Position numbers and translations under genes: made by a program
Assembly (NCBI GenBank): GCA_937900285.1
Contig: CALCEM010000077.1
Location: forward strand, 1 to 28,657
DNA: 28,657 nt
Source: an uncultured Fretibacterium sp.
GTDB lineage: Bacteria; Synergistota; Synergistia; Synergistales; Aminobacteriaceae
Direction of reading: 5' to 3'
The notes under the pieces: generated by a model
What the model was told of the DNA's origin: nothing
Seen by the model: the letters and a program-made list of their open reading frames with translations, nothing else
Databases searched by the model: none
Part shown: positions 1 to 7,173 of the stretch, in pieces
Position numbering within the stretch: the first letter of the stretch is position 1
Layout: each line of letters starts with the position of its first letter

Positions 1-11
1 TTTTCATTATT

Positions 12-1496
12 TTACAACAAAACAGCAATAATTTTCGTGTTCACGAAATTTATCAATGTTCCTGCAAATAACCCCGTAATCAATGCCCCAATGCTTAACA
101 TTAACAACGGGATTTTCATGTTCCACGATAACCTTATATTCGGCACGCTCGAATAATCGAAATCATTTCCCGGAAAAAACGAATCCGTTACTATCGGCAA
201 TAAATATCCCGCCGTTAATAAAGCACTTATCATTAAAATTATTATTCCTGCCATTCCGAAATTTCCTAAACTTAATGCCCCTGATGCCATGAACCATTTC
301 GCAGTAAATCCTCCCGTTATCGGAAGCCCTATTAACGATATTGAAGCTAACGCAAAACATGTCATCGTTATCGGAAGTTCTTTTCCAACTCCTCGTAATT
401 GATCCGCGTAATGATAATTCGCTCCTTCCATCGTGAAGTAAATTACAACTCCAGCAGCCAAAAATAAACAGCTCTTTGTCATAGCATGTGCAGCAATTTG
501 AATTACTGCTCCGATAATTCCGTCAGCATTCAATAACATCATCGCAAATACAACATAAGATACCTGACTTACTGTTGACCATGCTATACGACGCTTCAAA
601 TGTTTTTCTATGAATGCCATCATTGACCCAGTGAAAATCGTGAACATTGCTATTGATAATATCGCCGTCTGAACCCATGTGCCTCTCAAAAAATCTGCTC
701 CCACTACATAATATGTAACTCTGAACATTGATATAATTCCTGCTTTTGTTATTAATCCTGAAAGAACTGCGCTTGCAGGTGTGGGCGCTATTGGGTGAGC
801 TGTCGGTAACCAAGCATGAAGAGGAACTAATCCTGCCTTTGCTCCAAATCCTATTAACGTTAAAAATGTTACGGTTAAAATCATTTCTTCATTTTTTTCA
901 GCGGTGATTTTTGCAATGTCCAAAACTCCGCCGGGCGTAAATTCCATTGATACACCGTAAACTTTAAAAAAGCAAAATCCTCCCAACGCCATCGCCGCAC
1001 CAAATAACGAATAAAATAAATATTTGATCGTCCCTCTTATTGCTTCTCGTGATTGTGAATGCATTACAAGAGGCAGCGTCATAAACGTCATTAATTCATA
1101 AAATAAATATAACGTTAATAAATTTCCTGCGCTCGATACCCCGATTAAAATTCCAAACGTCGACAAAAAAAACGCGTAAAATCTATCAACTGGCGGACGA
1201 CGCTTTAAATATTCAAATGCATAAAGTGTAACAAGTGGCCATATAAATGCTACTAACACAGAAAATGCACGCGCCGGAAAATCAAACCTAAAAGCGATCG
1301 ATAAATCCCGCGTAATCCGCCATAAAATTATTAATTCATCACTCGCTAATATCACCGCCAAAAATGTTAATAGCATGTTCGTAAATGTCATAATCCCGAC
1401 GTAAATATGTCTGTCTTCACTTACCGGCCTGAAAAATAATGCAAATCCCGTTATAATCGGAAATATTACAGGCAATATAACTAATATGTCAGCCAA
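12..1496 (-). CDS. Mrp/Mbh-type antiporter-like membrane subunit (NuoL/M/N family), second copy
   Basis: A 494-residue, very hydrophobic protein of the proton-conducting membrane transporter family shared by Mrp antiporters, complex I (NuoL/M/N) and membrane-bound hydrogenases. The family's ion-path residues are visible: Glu134 in LFYELMTF, Lys220 in FGAKAGLVPLHAWLP with His227, and Lys251 in LITKAG. The start is TTG at 1496, supported by a GGGAGGGG Shine-Dalgarno site just upstream and an 8-base overlap with the preceding gene, which suggests translational coupling. It is the last complete gene of the minus-strand operon, and a possible ATG at 7-5 hints that another gene runs off the left edge. 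It is a paralogue of the next subunit (1489-2988). Whether it pumps H+ or Na+ cannot be read from sequence. Family call is firm; exact subunit name is not. Confidence 0.88.
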   Translation of the reverse strand: MADILVILPVIFPIITGFALFFRPVSEDRHIYVGIMTFTNMLLTFLAVILASDELIILWRITRDLSIAFRFDFPARAFSVLVAFIWPLVTLYAFEYLKRRPPVDRFYAFFLSTFGILIGVSSAGNLLTLYLFYELMTFMTLPLVMHSQSREAIRGTIKYLFYSLFGAAMALGGFCFFKVYGVSMEFTPGGVLDIAKITAEKNEEMILTVTFLTLIGFGAKAGLVPLHAWLPTAHPIAPTPASAVLSGLITKAGIISMFRVTYYVVGADFLRGTWVQTAILSIAMFTIFTGSMMAFIEKHLKRRIAWSTVSQVSYVVFAMMLLNADGIIGAVIQIAAHAMTKSCLFLAAGVVIYFTMEGANYHYADQLRGVGKELPITMTCFALASISLIGLPITGGFTAKWFMASGALSLGNFGMAGIIILMISALLTAGYLLPIVTDSFFPGNDFDYSSVPNIRLSWNMKIPLLMLSIGALITGLFAGTLINFVNTKIIAVLL

Positions 1497-2988
1497 GAAA
1501 ATTCACCCCTCCCGTGATTAATCTAAGCAATGGAACGCAAAATAATCCCAAATAAAAATTTATTCCTATAAATATCCCCATTACTGTTTTATATGATCCT
1601 GAAGGTTCCGGGATTTTAATTTTATTTTCAGCTTCCTTTTTACCGGTTAAAATTACTATCACTGCCGGAACATAATATAAAGCGTTTAAAACCGAACTAA
1701 CTGCTAAACCTGCCAGCGACCAAATTATTAAAGAGCTGTCGAACGATGCAAGCGTTAAACTCAATTTCGAAGCAAACCCGGCAAAACCTGGAATGCCCAT
1801 CATTGAACACGCTCCAGCTATTAAACCTAATCCGGCCCATTTATTTGCGTAAAATGTTCCCATTAAATCGTGTAAACCTTTTTTGTGATCGGCTGCACTG
1901 CTCAAACCTCCGGCAGCTGTGAATAACATAGGCTTAACGCAAGCATGTACAATTATATGCAAACATCCGGCGGCAATCCCTTCAGGTGAATTTAATCCGA
2001 GTCCTAAAAATATATATCCAACTTGCGCAACGCTTGACCAGGCGATCATACGTTTTATATTTATCTGTCTTAACGCGTGAACTGAACCCATTATCATCGC
2101 TACAAGTCCCAATGTAAATATTACCGTGTCCATGCCCAATAATTTAATTACGTTTAAGCCGAAAACCCGGACAAAAATTTTTATTATCAGGAATATATGA
2201 CCCTTCAAAACTAAACCCGATAATATTGCGCTTGAAGCATTCGTAGAACTCGCATGAGCATCGGGAAGCCATAAAGCAAAAGGATATAACGCGCTTTTTA
2301 TTCCGAGTCCAACCGTTATTAAAGCGAGCGAAACCGTTAAAGGCAATATATAACGATTAGTTTTTACAAGTTCTAAAATTGAATTGTGCATGTTTTGCAT
2401 TAATAAATGTCCCGTTAAACCATATAATAAACATATCGAAATTAATACAAGCCCTGAACCTACAAGGCTCATTATCATATATCGCAATGCCGCTCTAATA
2501 GTTTCGGGACTTTCTTTAACCGCTACGATCGCGCATGCTGCTATTGTGTTGATCTCAATGAAAACATACGCCGTAAAAATATCATTTGTGTACGTTAAAG
2601 CCAATAACGAAGCCATTAATAAATTTACAAGCACGCAAAATATTTGCCGTCTCTTCGGCGTTATATCTTCATGAGTCGATGAAAAATTTCCCAGAACTGA
2701 TAACAGCATCGCTACACAAAACACAAATGATAATATTGCCTCCAATAATCCGGCCCGTAATTCATTGCCCCAAGGAGCTGGATAATGTCCGACCGGATAA
2801 TTAAATCCCGGCTGTAAAACAGGATATGATAATTCAAATATTAAATATGCCGAAAATATTCCGATTATAGCTATTAGCCAACATAATAATTTTTCGGGTA
2901 AACGTTTTTTTAACGGGAGTAACGGCGTAATTATTGCTCCAAACATCATTATAAAAATACTGAAGAACGGAATATTAAACGCTATCAT
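1489..2988 (-). CDS. mrpD: Mrp antiporter subunit D / MbhH-like
   Basis: A 499-residue polytopic membrane protein of the MrpD/MbhH/NuoN type, expected to form one ion-translocating half-channel pair in the cytoplasmic membrane. Glu145 (YVFIEINTI), Lys231 (GIKSALYPFALWLPDAH) and Lys262 (LVLKGHIF) match the buried charged residues of this family. ATG start at 2988 overlaps the mrpC stop by four bases (ATGA), with GGAGG seven bases upstream. Position directly after mrpC is the standard place for mrpD (mbhH in the hydrogenase naming). It is followed by a second, related subunit, as in Mbx/Mbs-type complexes that carry two such proteins. Confidence 0.9.
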   Translation of the reverse strand: MIAFNIPFFSIFIMMFGAIITPLLPLKKRLPEKLLCWLIAIIGIFSAYLIFELSYPVLQPGFNYPVGHYPAPWGNELRAGLLEAILSFVFCVAMLLSVLGNFSSTHEDITPKRRQIFCVLVNLLMASLLALTYTNDIFTAYVFIEINTIAACAIVAVKESPETIRAALRYMIMSLVGSGLVLISICLLYGLTGHLLMQNMHNSILELVKTNRYILPLTVSLALITVGLGIKSALYPFALWLPDAHASSTNASSAILSGLVLKGHIFLIIKIFVRVFGLNVIKLLGMDTVIFTLGLVAMIMGSVHALRQINIKRMIAWSSVAQVGYIFLGLGLNSPEGIAAGCLHIIVHACVKPMLFTAAGGLSSAADHKKGLHDLMGTFYANKWAGLGLIAGACSMMGIPGFAGFASKLSLTLASFDSSLIIWSLAGLAVSSVLNALYYVPAVIVILTGKKEAENKIKIPEPSGSYKTVMGIFIGINFYLGLFCVPLLRLITGGVNFLG

Positions 2989-3416
2989 AAAATATCCTCC
3001 TGCTCTTCGTTCATTATTTCTGCTTCATGTACTTCCTGCTCTTGAGTCATTTTTAATAACGCCTCATCAATATTTAACGTCCCGTAATACTCGTATAATT
3101 TTAAAGTTAATGCCAATGCAAAAGCCGTAACTGAAACGCCGACCACTATGCCAGTTAAAACCAAACCTGATGGAACTGGATTTACATAATTATTTACGTC
3201 CATGATCCAGCCTTTTTCGCCTTCGATTAAAATCGGTGCTGCCCGGCCTGATACCCAGCCTTTTGCTGCCAAAAATAAATATATTGCAGTGTCCATTATA
3301 TTTAAGCCTATAATTTTTTTTATTAAATTTTTCTGCAATAATAAATTTGTTAAGCCTATTCCAGCTAAAATTACTGCTACTGCCTCATAATGATTCGTTA
3401 ATAATTTCGCGAACAT
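2985..3416 (-). CDS. mrpC: Mrp antiporter subunit C (NuoK-like)
   Basis: A 143-residue protein with three membrane segments, homologous in plan to NuoK and to MnhC/MbhG. The segment around residues 75-115 (NYVNPVPSGLVLTGIVVG, then a long hydrophobic helix) is typical of MrpC, where it helps build the lateral ion path beside MrpD. The C-terminal ~30 residues are acidic and hydrophilic (EQEVHEAEIMNEEQEDIL). ATG start at 3416 has AAGGAG upstream and lies three bases after the previous stop; its end overlaps mrpD. Confidence 0.92.
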   Translation of the reverse strand: MFAKLLTNHYEAVAVILAGIGLTNLLLQKNLIKKIIGLNIMDTAIYLFLAAKGWVSGRAAPILIEGEKGWIMDVNNYVNPVPSGLVLTGIVVGVSVTAFALALTLKLYEYYGTLNIDEALLKMTQEQEVHEAEIMNEEQEDIL

Positions 3417-3419
3417 TTT

Positions 3420-4418
3420 TTAAATATCTCCTTCACTGAACAGAGCATAAAAACTGTATAAAGTTCCAGCGACTACTATTCCGACACAAATATTTAACGG
3501 TAAAATTAAACCGCCGCTCAAAATATTTCCGATTGTGCCTGTTGGAATGCCTGAAGGTATGTGATTGGCTCCCGTAAAAAATGAGTAGCCTTTTGCTAAT
3601 GCATATATTATTAATGATCCAGAACTTGAAAATATAAAAGTCCTCTCATTGAAAAAATAATGAACGTGATCGAATCCGTAAGCGTTTGCAGCTAAAATTA
3701 ATGCAGTACTCAAAACCGCTCCGCCTGAAAATCCCCCGCCTGGTGTTAAATGTCCGTTAATTATTATTGCGCAGCCCATTACTAAAATTGTGGGGATCGA
3801 AATTGAAGCTATTCCGCGTAAAATCATATCGTCCTGCCTATAAATATGAACTCTTAACGGAGGCCCTCTCTGTAAAAAACTTTTGCTCGTTATTCCGAAT
3901 TTAAAAATATTTTTCTCGCACGTTCGATTTCTTCGAGATGCCCCCAAAAGCATTAACACACTCACAGCAGCAGTAAACAACACCGCAGATTCTCCGAAAG
4001 TGTCAAAAGCTCTATAATCCAGAATCATGCCGGCGACAATATTTTTTGCTCCAGTCTCACGCGCTCCAGTTTTTATATAACGTAATACGACTTCATTATT
4101 TGCCGGATTATGTTCATCTCCAAACGGCGGCAATTCTGTAACAGTGATTAACAGCAATAAAATTATTACGAGACATGTTAAAACGCTCATCCACGTGTAA
4201 AGCGATGAAAATATATGCAGGCCATGTAATTCAACCCATTCGTTATAACGTTCATTAATTGAAGCTTCGTGAAATCTTGATTTACGTCCCGAATTTCTAC
4301 GAGTAAAAGGCAAATCCGGCGGGGGTTCTGGCGGTAATATTTCATTTTCAGGACGCGGGCCATTACCGATGATCCAATTAAAAAACTTGTTGAGTAAATC
4401 TTTAATATCTTCGCGCAA
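3420..4418 (-). CDS. mrpB: Fused MbhE-MbhF (MrpB) antiporter subunit
   Basis: A 332-residue protein that appears to join two subunits usually encoded separately or carried in MrpA. Residues ~65-160 resemble MbhE / the MrpA C-terminal end (ELPPFGD, ANNEVVLRYIKTG, ETGAKNIV, DYRAFDTFGESAVLFTA). Residues ~190-332 are MnhB/MbhF, with the signature GHLTPGGGFSGG at 222-233 and several membrane helices. The first ~60 residues are hydrophilic and proline-rich (ILPPEPPPDLP) with no family match that I recognise. Start is TTG at 4418, with AAAGGAG about 12 bases upstream. The gene lies 43 bases after the MbhD-like gene. The open frame is continuous, so the fusion is real unless two single-base errors cancel. 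Confidence 0.87.
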   Translation of the reverse strand: MREDIKDLLNKFFNWIIGNGPRPENEILPPEPPPDLPFTRRNSGRKSRFHEASINERYNEWVELHGLHIFSSLYTWMSVLTCLVIILLLLITVTELPPFGDEHNPANNEVVLRYIKTGARETGAKNIVAGMILDYRAFDTFGESAVLFTAAVSVLMLLGASRRNRTCEKNIFKFGITSKSFLQRGPPLRVHIYRQDDMILRGIASISIPTILVMGCAIIINGHLTPGGGFSGGAVLSTALILAANAYGFDHVHYFFNERTFIFSSSGSLIIYALAKGYSFFTGANHIPSGIPTGTIGNILSGGLILPLNICVGIVVAGTLYSFYALFSEGDI

Positions 4419-4461
4419 TTTTATTTTATTCTCCTTTTACTTTTAATTTCTACCAGTGCCA

Positions 4462-4719
4462 CTATTTTTCATCTTCCTTTTTATGTTCGAGCTGTCCCAC
4501 ACGTCTCAACGCTAAAAAAAATAATATGCTTGTTACTCCTGCTCCGACTGCTGCTTCTGTTATTGCCAGGTCTGGAGCTTGCAACAAAATCCATATTACG
4601 GCCATGATCAGACTATAAGACATAAAAATAATTACGGAATTTAATAAATTTTTCGCAACTGAAACAGCAAACGCACAAACTATTAAAAATATTAATAATA
4701 ACCATTCGATTACGGGCAT
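4462..4719 (-). CDS. MbhD-like / MrpA C-terminal domain protein (DUF4040)
   Basis: A small membrane protein (85 residues from the preferred start) with three helices and the motif LLQAPDLAITEAAVGAGVTS, the signature of MbhD and of the penultimate part of MrpA. In canonical Mrp operons this domain is fused inside MrpA; here it stands alone, as in membrane-bound hydrogenase operons. I prefer the ATG at 4719 (MPVIEW): it follows the mrpG stop by one base and has AAGGAG 12 bases upstream. An in-frame ATG at 4746 would overlap mrpG by 26 bases and has no clear ribosome binding site. Confidence 0.87.
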   Translation of the reverse strand: MPVIEWLLLIFLIVCAFAVSVAKNLLNSVIIFMSYSLIMAVIWILLQAPDLAITEAAVGAGVTSILFFLALRRVGQLEHKKEDEK

Positions 4720-4720
4720 T

Positions 4721-5059
4721 TTAAATTTTTTCTCCTTCGTTTTCATCGAGATTTATAAAGTCGCAAATTTCATCAAGATTTTTATTTGTTCTGACCTCTG
4801 CACGTGCTGTTAAATGAGTCGCGACGGGATTCGTCAACCATAAAAAAGCTATTACCAGCAAAATTTTTAACGAGAATACATTTAAACCAGATAAAACAAC
4901 TAAACCAGATAAAACCAATAACGCCCCCAATGTATCGCATTTCGCAGCAACATGAACACGGTTTAACATCGCCTCAAATCGAAATATACCAAGCGTCGCA
5001 ACCCCTAAAATAAATAATCCGGAAAAAATTAAAAAACTTGCAAATATTATCCGAAACAT
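4721..5059 (-). CDS. mrpG: Mrp antiporter subunit G
   Basis: A 112-residue membrane protein with three helices, matching MnhG/MbhC: LIFSGLFILGVATLGIFRF, then the family motif RVHVAAKCDTLGALLVL, then LTNPVATHLTARA. ATG start at 5059 with AGGAGG upstream; one base separates it from the mrpF stop. The acidic tail after ~residue 90 is not conserved in the family. A small structural subunit of the antiporter, needed for assembly in known Mrp complexes. Confidence 0.92.
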   Translation of the reverse strand: MFRIIFASFLIFSGLFILGVATLGIFRFEAMLNRVHVAAKCDTLGALLVLSGLVVLSGLNVFSLKILLVIAFLWLTNPVATHLTARAEVRTNKNLDEICDFINLDENEGEKI

Positions 5060-5060
5060 T

Positions 5061-5360
5061 TTATTTATTTAATTCCTCCTGATCTTTATGTTCGAGAACT
5101 GAGCGGGCTAATACTACAACTGAAATAAAACTAATTATCGCGTAAATTAAACATATATCCACTAAATATTCCTGCCCAATTATCAACGATAACGCAGAAA
5201 TTAAAACTATTATTTTCGTGCTTATGATATTCGAAGCGATAACACGATCCGTAAATCTCGGACCTAAAACAGCTCGCAATAAACAAAAAAATATCGTGAT
5301 AGATAAAAAAATTACGCTTGCAACCAGCAAATAATATTTTATAGTCTCAAATTCGGGCAT
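5061..5360 (-). CDS. mrpF: Mrp antiporter subunit F
   Basis: A 99-residue, three-helix membrane protein of the MnhF/MbhB family; the segment LLRAVLGPRFTDRVIASNIISTK carries the family motif (GPxxxDRVxAxN). I place the start at ATG 5360, which has GGAAG nine bases upstream; an in-frame TTG at 5366 would add two residues. The start overlaps the end of mrpE by 14 bases, so the two are probably coupled in translation. Confidence 0.91.
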   Translation of the reverse strand: MPEFETIKYYLLVASVIFLSITIFFCLLRAVLGPRFTDRVIASNIISTKIIVLISALSLIIGQEYLVDICLIYAIISFISVVVLARSVLEHKDQEELNK

Positions 5361-5829
5361 CCGCAACCACTTCCATTTTTTTTAAAATTTTTTCAAATAT
5401 CGAATTTTTTACGGCTTCGGCCATGTCTCTATTTAATGCGTGTATCATCAACGTATCATTTTCAAGAGAAACCGTAATTGTTCCGGGTGTTAAGGTTATT
5501 GAATTTGCGAGGGTAACTCTTGCCGCATCGGTTTCAAGGGAAGTTTTAAAAGTTACTAAACATGGTTCAAGCTCGATATTTTTCGCTAGAACGATTTTTA
5601 TAATTATGAAATTAGCTTTTATTATTCCGATGAGCAGAATTATTAAATAAAGTAACGCAACTGGAAAAAGTTTTAAACACGTGACGAAATTGGAAAAATT
5701 AAAATTAAGCCCCAAAAAGTTACGTAATAAATAATCAAGCAAAAAAGAAATTAAAACACCTGTTATTATTACCTGGCTTCCTATTTGACCGATAAAAATC
5801 AGCCATAATATAAAATATATGCATATCAT
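5347..5829 (-). CDS. mrpE: Mrp antiporter subunit E
   Basis: First gene of the operon. From the preferred ATG at 5829 the product has 160 residues: two or three membrane helices, then a cytoplasmic domain with the MrpE/MbhA signature NSITLTPGTITV followed by MIHAL. A GGGGGGA Shine-Dalgarno site lies nine bases before this ATG; the in-frame TTG at 5850 lies upstream of that site and is less likely. The intergenic space to the divergent ACT-domain gene (5830-5935) must hold promoters for both; a TTGCGT/TATTTT pair on the minus strand is a weak candidate. Confidence 0.9.
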   Translation of the reverse strand: MICIYFILWLIFIGQIGSQVIITGVLISFLLDYLLRNFLGLNFNFSNFVTCLKLFPVALLYLIILLIGIIKANFIIIKIVLAKNIELEPCLVTFKTSLETDAARVTLANSITLTPGTITVSLENDTLMIHALNRDMAEAVKNSIFEKILKKMEVVADARI

Positions 5830-5935
5830 CTGCAAAAATCCCCCCTTCAAAAATTTTAAAATGGTATGATTTAAAAAATAAGAAAAATTTTATCATTTAC
5901 GCAAGCTAATTTTAAACGGGAGGTTTTCTCATATT

Positions 5936-6394
5936 ATGAGCTTGATTAAATTTAATAATGAATGTGTTCACGTTATATTTTTAGGTCTTCCGAATGTTCC
6001 GGGAATTGCGGCCGGGATTTTTCAGGAGTTATCAATTAATGATATTGATGTCGGAATGGTTACGCAAAACTCAATGCGCGGGGGGCGTTCTGATTTATCG
6101 TTTTTAATTCACGCTGACAAGTTAGACGAAATAATAATTTTATGTCGTGAACTTTCCTCAAAATTTGGAGGTCAAGGCGTTTCATTTGCCACCGAAATAG
6201 CTGCGATAACAGTAGAAATAAAATCTCCTTCGGAATCTGCTCAAACACTAGCCAAAATTTTTTCTGCACTTGCTGACGTAAATATTAATATTGAAATAAT
6301 TAATTCAAGTTCTGAAGCTGTAATTTTTATTATAAGTTCAACCCGCGCTCAAGAAGGTTTAAAGGCTCTCGAAAAAGTTTTTAACTCGTATTAA
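5936..6394 (+). CDS. Stand-alone tandem ACT-domain protein (aspartokinase-regulatory-like)
   Basis: A 152-residue soluble protein made of two ACT-type modules. Residues ~10-85 contain LPNVPGIAAGIFQELSINDIDVGMVTQN, close to the first ACT domain of aspartate kinase (pattern PGxAAxIFxxLxxxxIxVDMIxQN). Residues ~88-152 (ITVEI, AQTLAKIFSALADVNINIEIINSSS, VIFII) resemble the second. The catalytic kinase domain is absent, so this looks like the regulatory half on its own. Such domains bind amino acids such as lysine or threonine; the ligand here is unknown. GGGAGG lies 12 bases before the ATG. Divergent from the Mrp operon, with no biosynthetic gene beside it. Partner could be an aspartokinase encoded elsewhere. 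Confidence 0.8.
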   Translation: MSLIKFNNECVHVIFLGLPNVPGIAAGIFQELSINDIDVGMVTQNSMRGGRSDLSFLIHADKLDEIIILCRELSSKFGGQGVSFATEIAAITVEIKSPSESAQTLAKIFSALADVNINIEIINSSSEAVIFIISSTRAQEGLKALEKVFNSY

Positions 6395-6436
6395 AATGAA
6401 AACTTAATTAATTCAATTACAGGAGGAAAAATAAAA

Positions 6437-6673
6437 ATGCAAATAACAATCAAAGAAGCACAGGAACATTTACCCGAATTAATTAACGTCCTCAAAAAAA
6501 ATAATGATGCAGAAATCATAATTACTGAAAACGGCGATAATATAGCGTCATTAAATTTTTCTGGAACTGTTAAAACTCCTTCAGAACAAAGACCCAACGC
6601 GTTCGGAATTGCAAAAGGTAAAATTAAATACCCTGATAATCTCGTTGAATTTTTGCGTTTTGATGGAGAGTAA
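6437..6673 (+). CDS. Phd/YefM-family antitoxin, probably orphaned
   Basis: A 78-residue protein with the N-terminal pattern of Phd/prevent-host-death antitoxins (MQITIKEAQEHLPELINVLKKNND, then a short strand EIIITENGDNIASL). The C-terminal toxin-binding tail has the familiar FGIAKGKIKYPDN form seen in antitoxins paired with VapC/PIN toxins. AGGAGG is well placed before the ATG. The gene ends three bases before the ATG of a broken PIN-toxin gene, the normal spacing for such a pair. With its toxin deleted, it may still repress its own promoter or neutralise related toxins elsewhere; that is inference. Confidence 0.83.
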   Translation: MQITIKEAQEHLPELINVLKKNNDAEIIITENGDNIASLNFSGTVKTPSEQRPNAFGIAKGKIKYPDNLVEFLRFDGE

Positions 6674-6676
6674 ATA

Positions 6677-6818
6677 ATGAGAATTTTAGTTGATAGTCAT
6701 ATATTTTTATGGTACTTCGCAAATGTTGATCGCTCAAGCTAAAGCAGACGACATGAAATTTATTACACATGACGAATTATTACAAGATTATGACGAAGAT
6801 TGCATAATGTTTTTATGA
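6677..6818 (+). pseudogene. vapC-like PIN-domain toxin, internally deleted and frameshifted
   Basis: The first frame from ATG 6677 gives MRILVDSHIFLWYFANVDR, the start of a PIN-domain RNase toxin, including the first acidic residue (D6), and then stops at 6740-6742. A second frame from 6723 gives MLIAQAKADDMKFITHDELL and runs to a TGA at 6816-6818, matching the C-terminal end of the same family (LIAQA..., T-H-D). About 75 middle codons are missing, including the central acidic active-site residues. The two frames overlap on the ten bases ATGTTGATCG (6723-6732), which encode sensible residues in both frames. This suggests a deletion between short direct repeats. It lies directly after its antitoxin gene. 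The toxin cannot be active. Confidence 0.82.
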
Positions 6819-7173
6819 TAAATTTTATTTTTGTCTACGTAGAAATACGTATTTTAAAATAATTATTTTTGTTGTATCATTCGCGCGTGTTACGGGAAAT
6901 GCGTAATACAATTATCGTTAAACCGACGCATAATTTATTATGAACCTGAAGGCAAGAGGAGAGGTGCACGAACCCCATAAGCCATAACGGAATTAATTAT
7001 AAATCGGTGAACGCAGAAAAAATTTTGTAAACGTAAATTTAAAACGGGATCGATTTTCGGAAGGTAACGAGGTAACTTTTGAGGAACTCCTGAAAAATTT
7101 GCGGACAGGGTTTTTAAAAGGCGTTTTAAACGATAAGAATCTTGACAATTTAATATAGGGGGTTTCTTTTAAA
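6819..7173 (+). promoter_or_regulatory. 355-base leader upstream of the SLH porin, with possible RNA structure
   Basis: No credible gene lies here. The composition changes at about 6880 from A/T-rich to mixed, with GA- and GC-containing stretches through 7120, unlike the other spacers in the window. Visible elements: an 8-bp stem with a 7-base loop at 6887-6909 (GTGTTACG / CGTAATAC, one wobble); a short inverted repeat CATAAT-TT-ATTATG at 6929-6942; a GGTAAC direct repeat at 7063-7068 and 7071-7076; and an AGGGGG ribosome binding site just before the porin ATG. No known riboswitch consensus fits on inspection. It could be a long stabilising 5' untranslated region of an abundant outer-membrane protein mRNA, or a separate small RNA. 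No convincing promoter was found. Confidence 0.45.

Noticed and set aside
5936..6394. Remnant of a truncated aspartokinase gene
   Set aside because: It has its own strong Shine-Dalgarno site and ATG, no kinase-like sequence upstream, and a divergent gene begins only about 100 bases away.
6940..7100. Resemblance of leader fragments to lysine (AGAGGTGC-like), TPP (GAACCTGA) or SRP RNA (CGGAAGG) motifs
   Set aside because: Only isolated short matches; the remaining conserved segments of each RNA are absent or in the wrong order.
7142..7147. Perfect TTGACA just upstream of the porin gene
   Set aside because: A matching -10 would fall about 17 bases later, on the ribosome binding site and start codon, so it cannot drive this gene sensibly.
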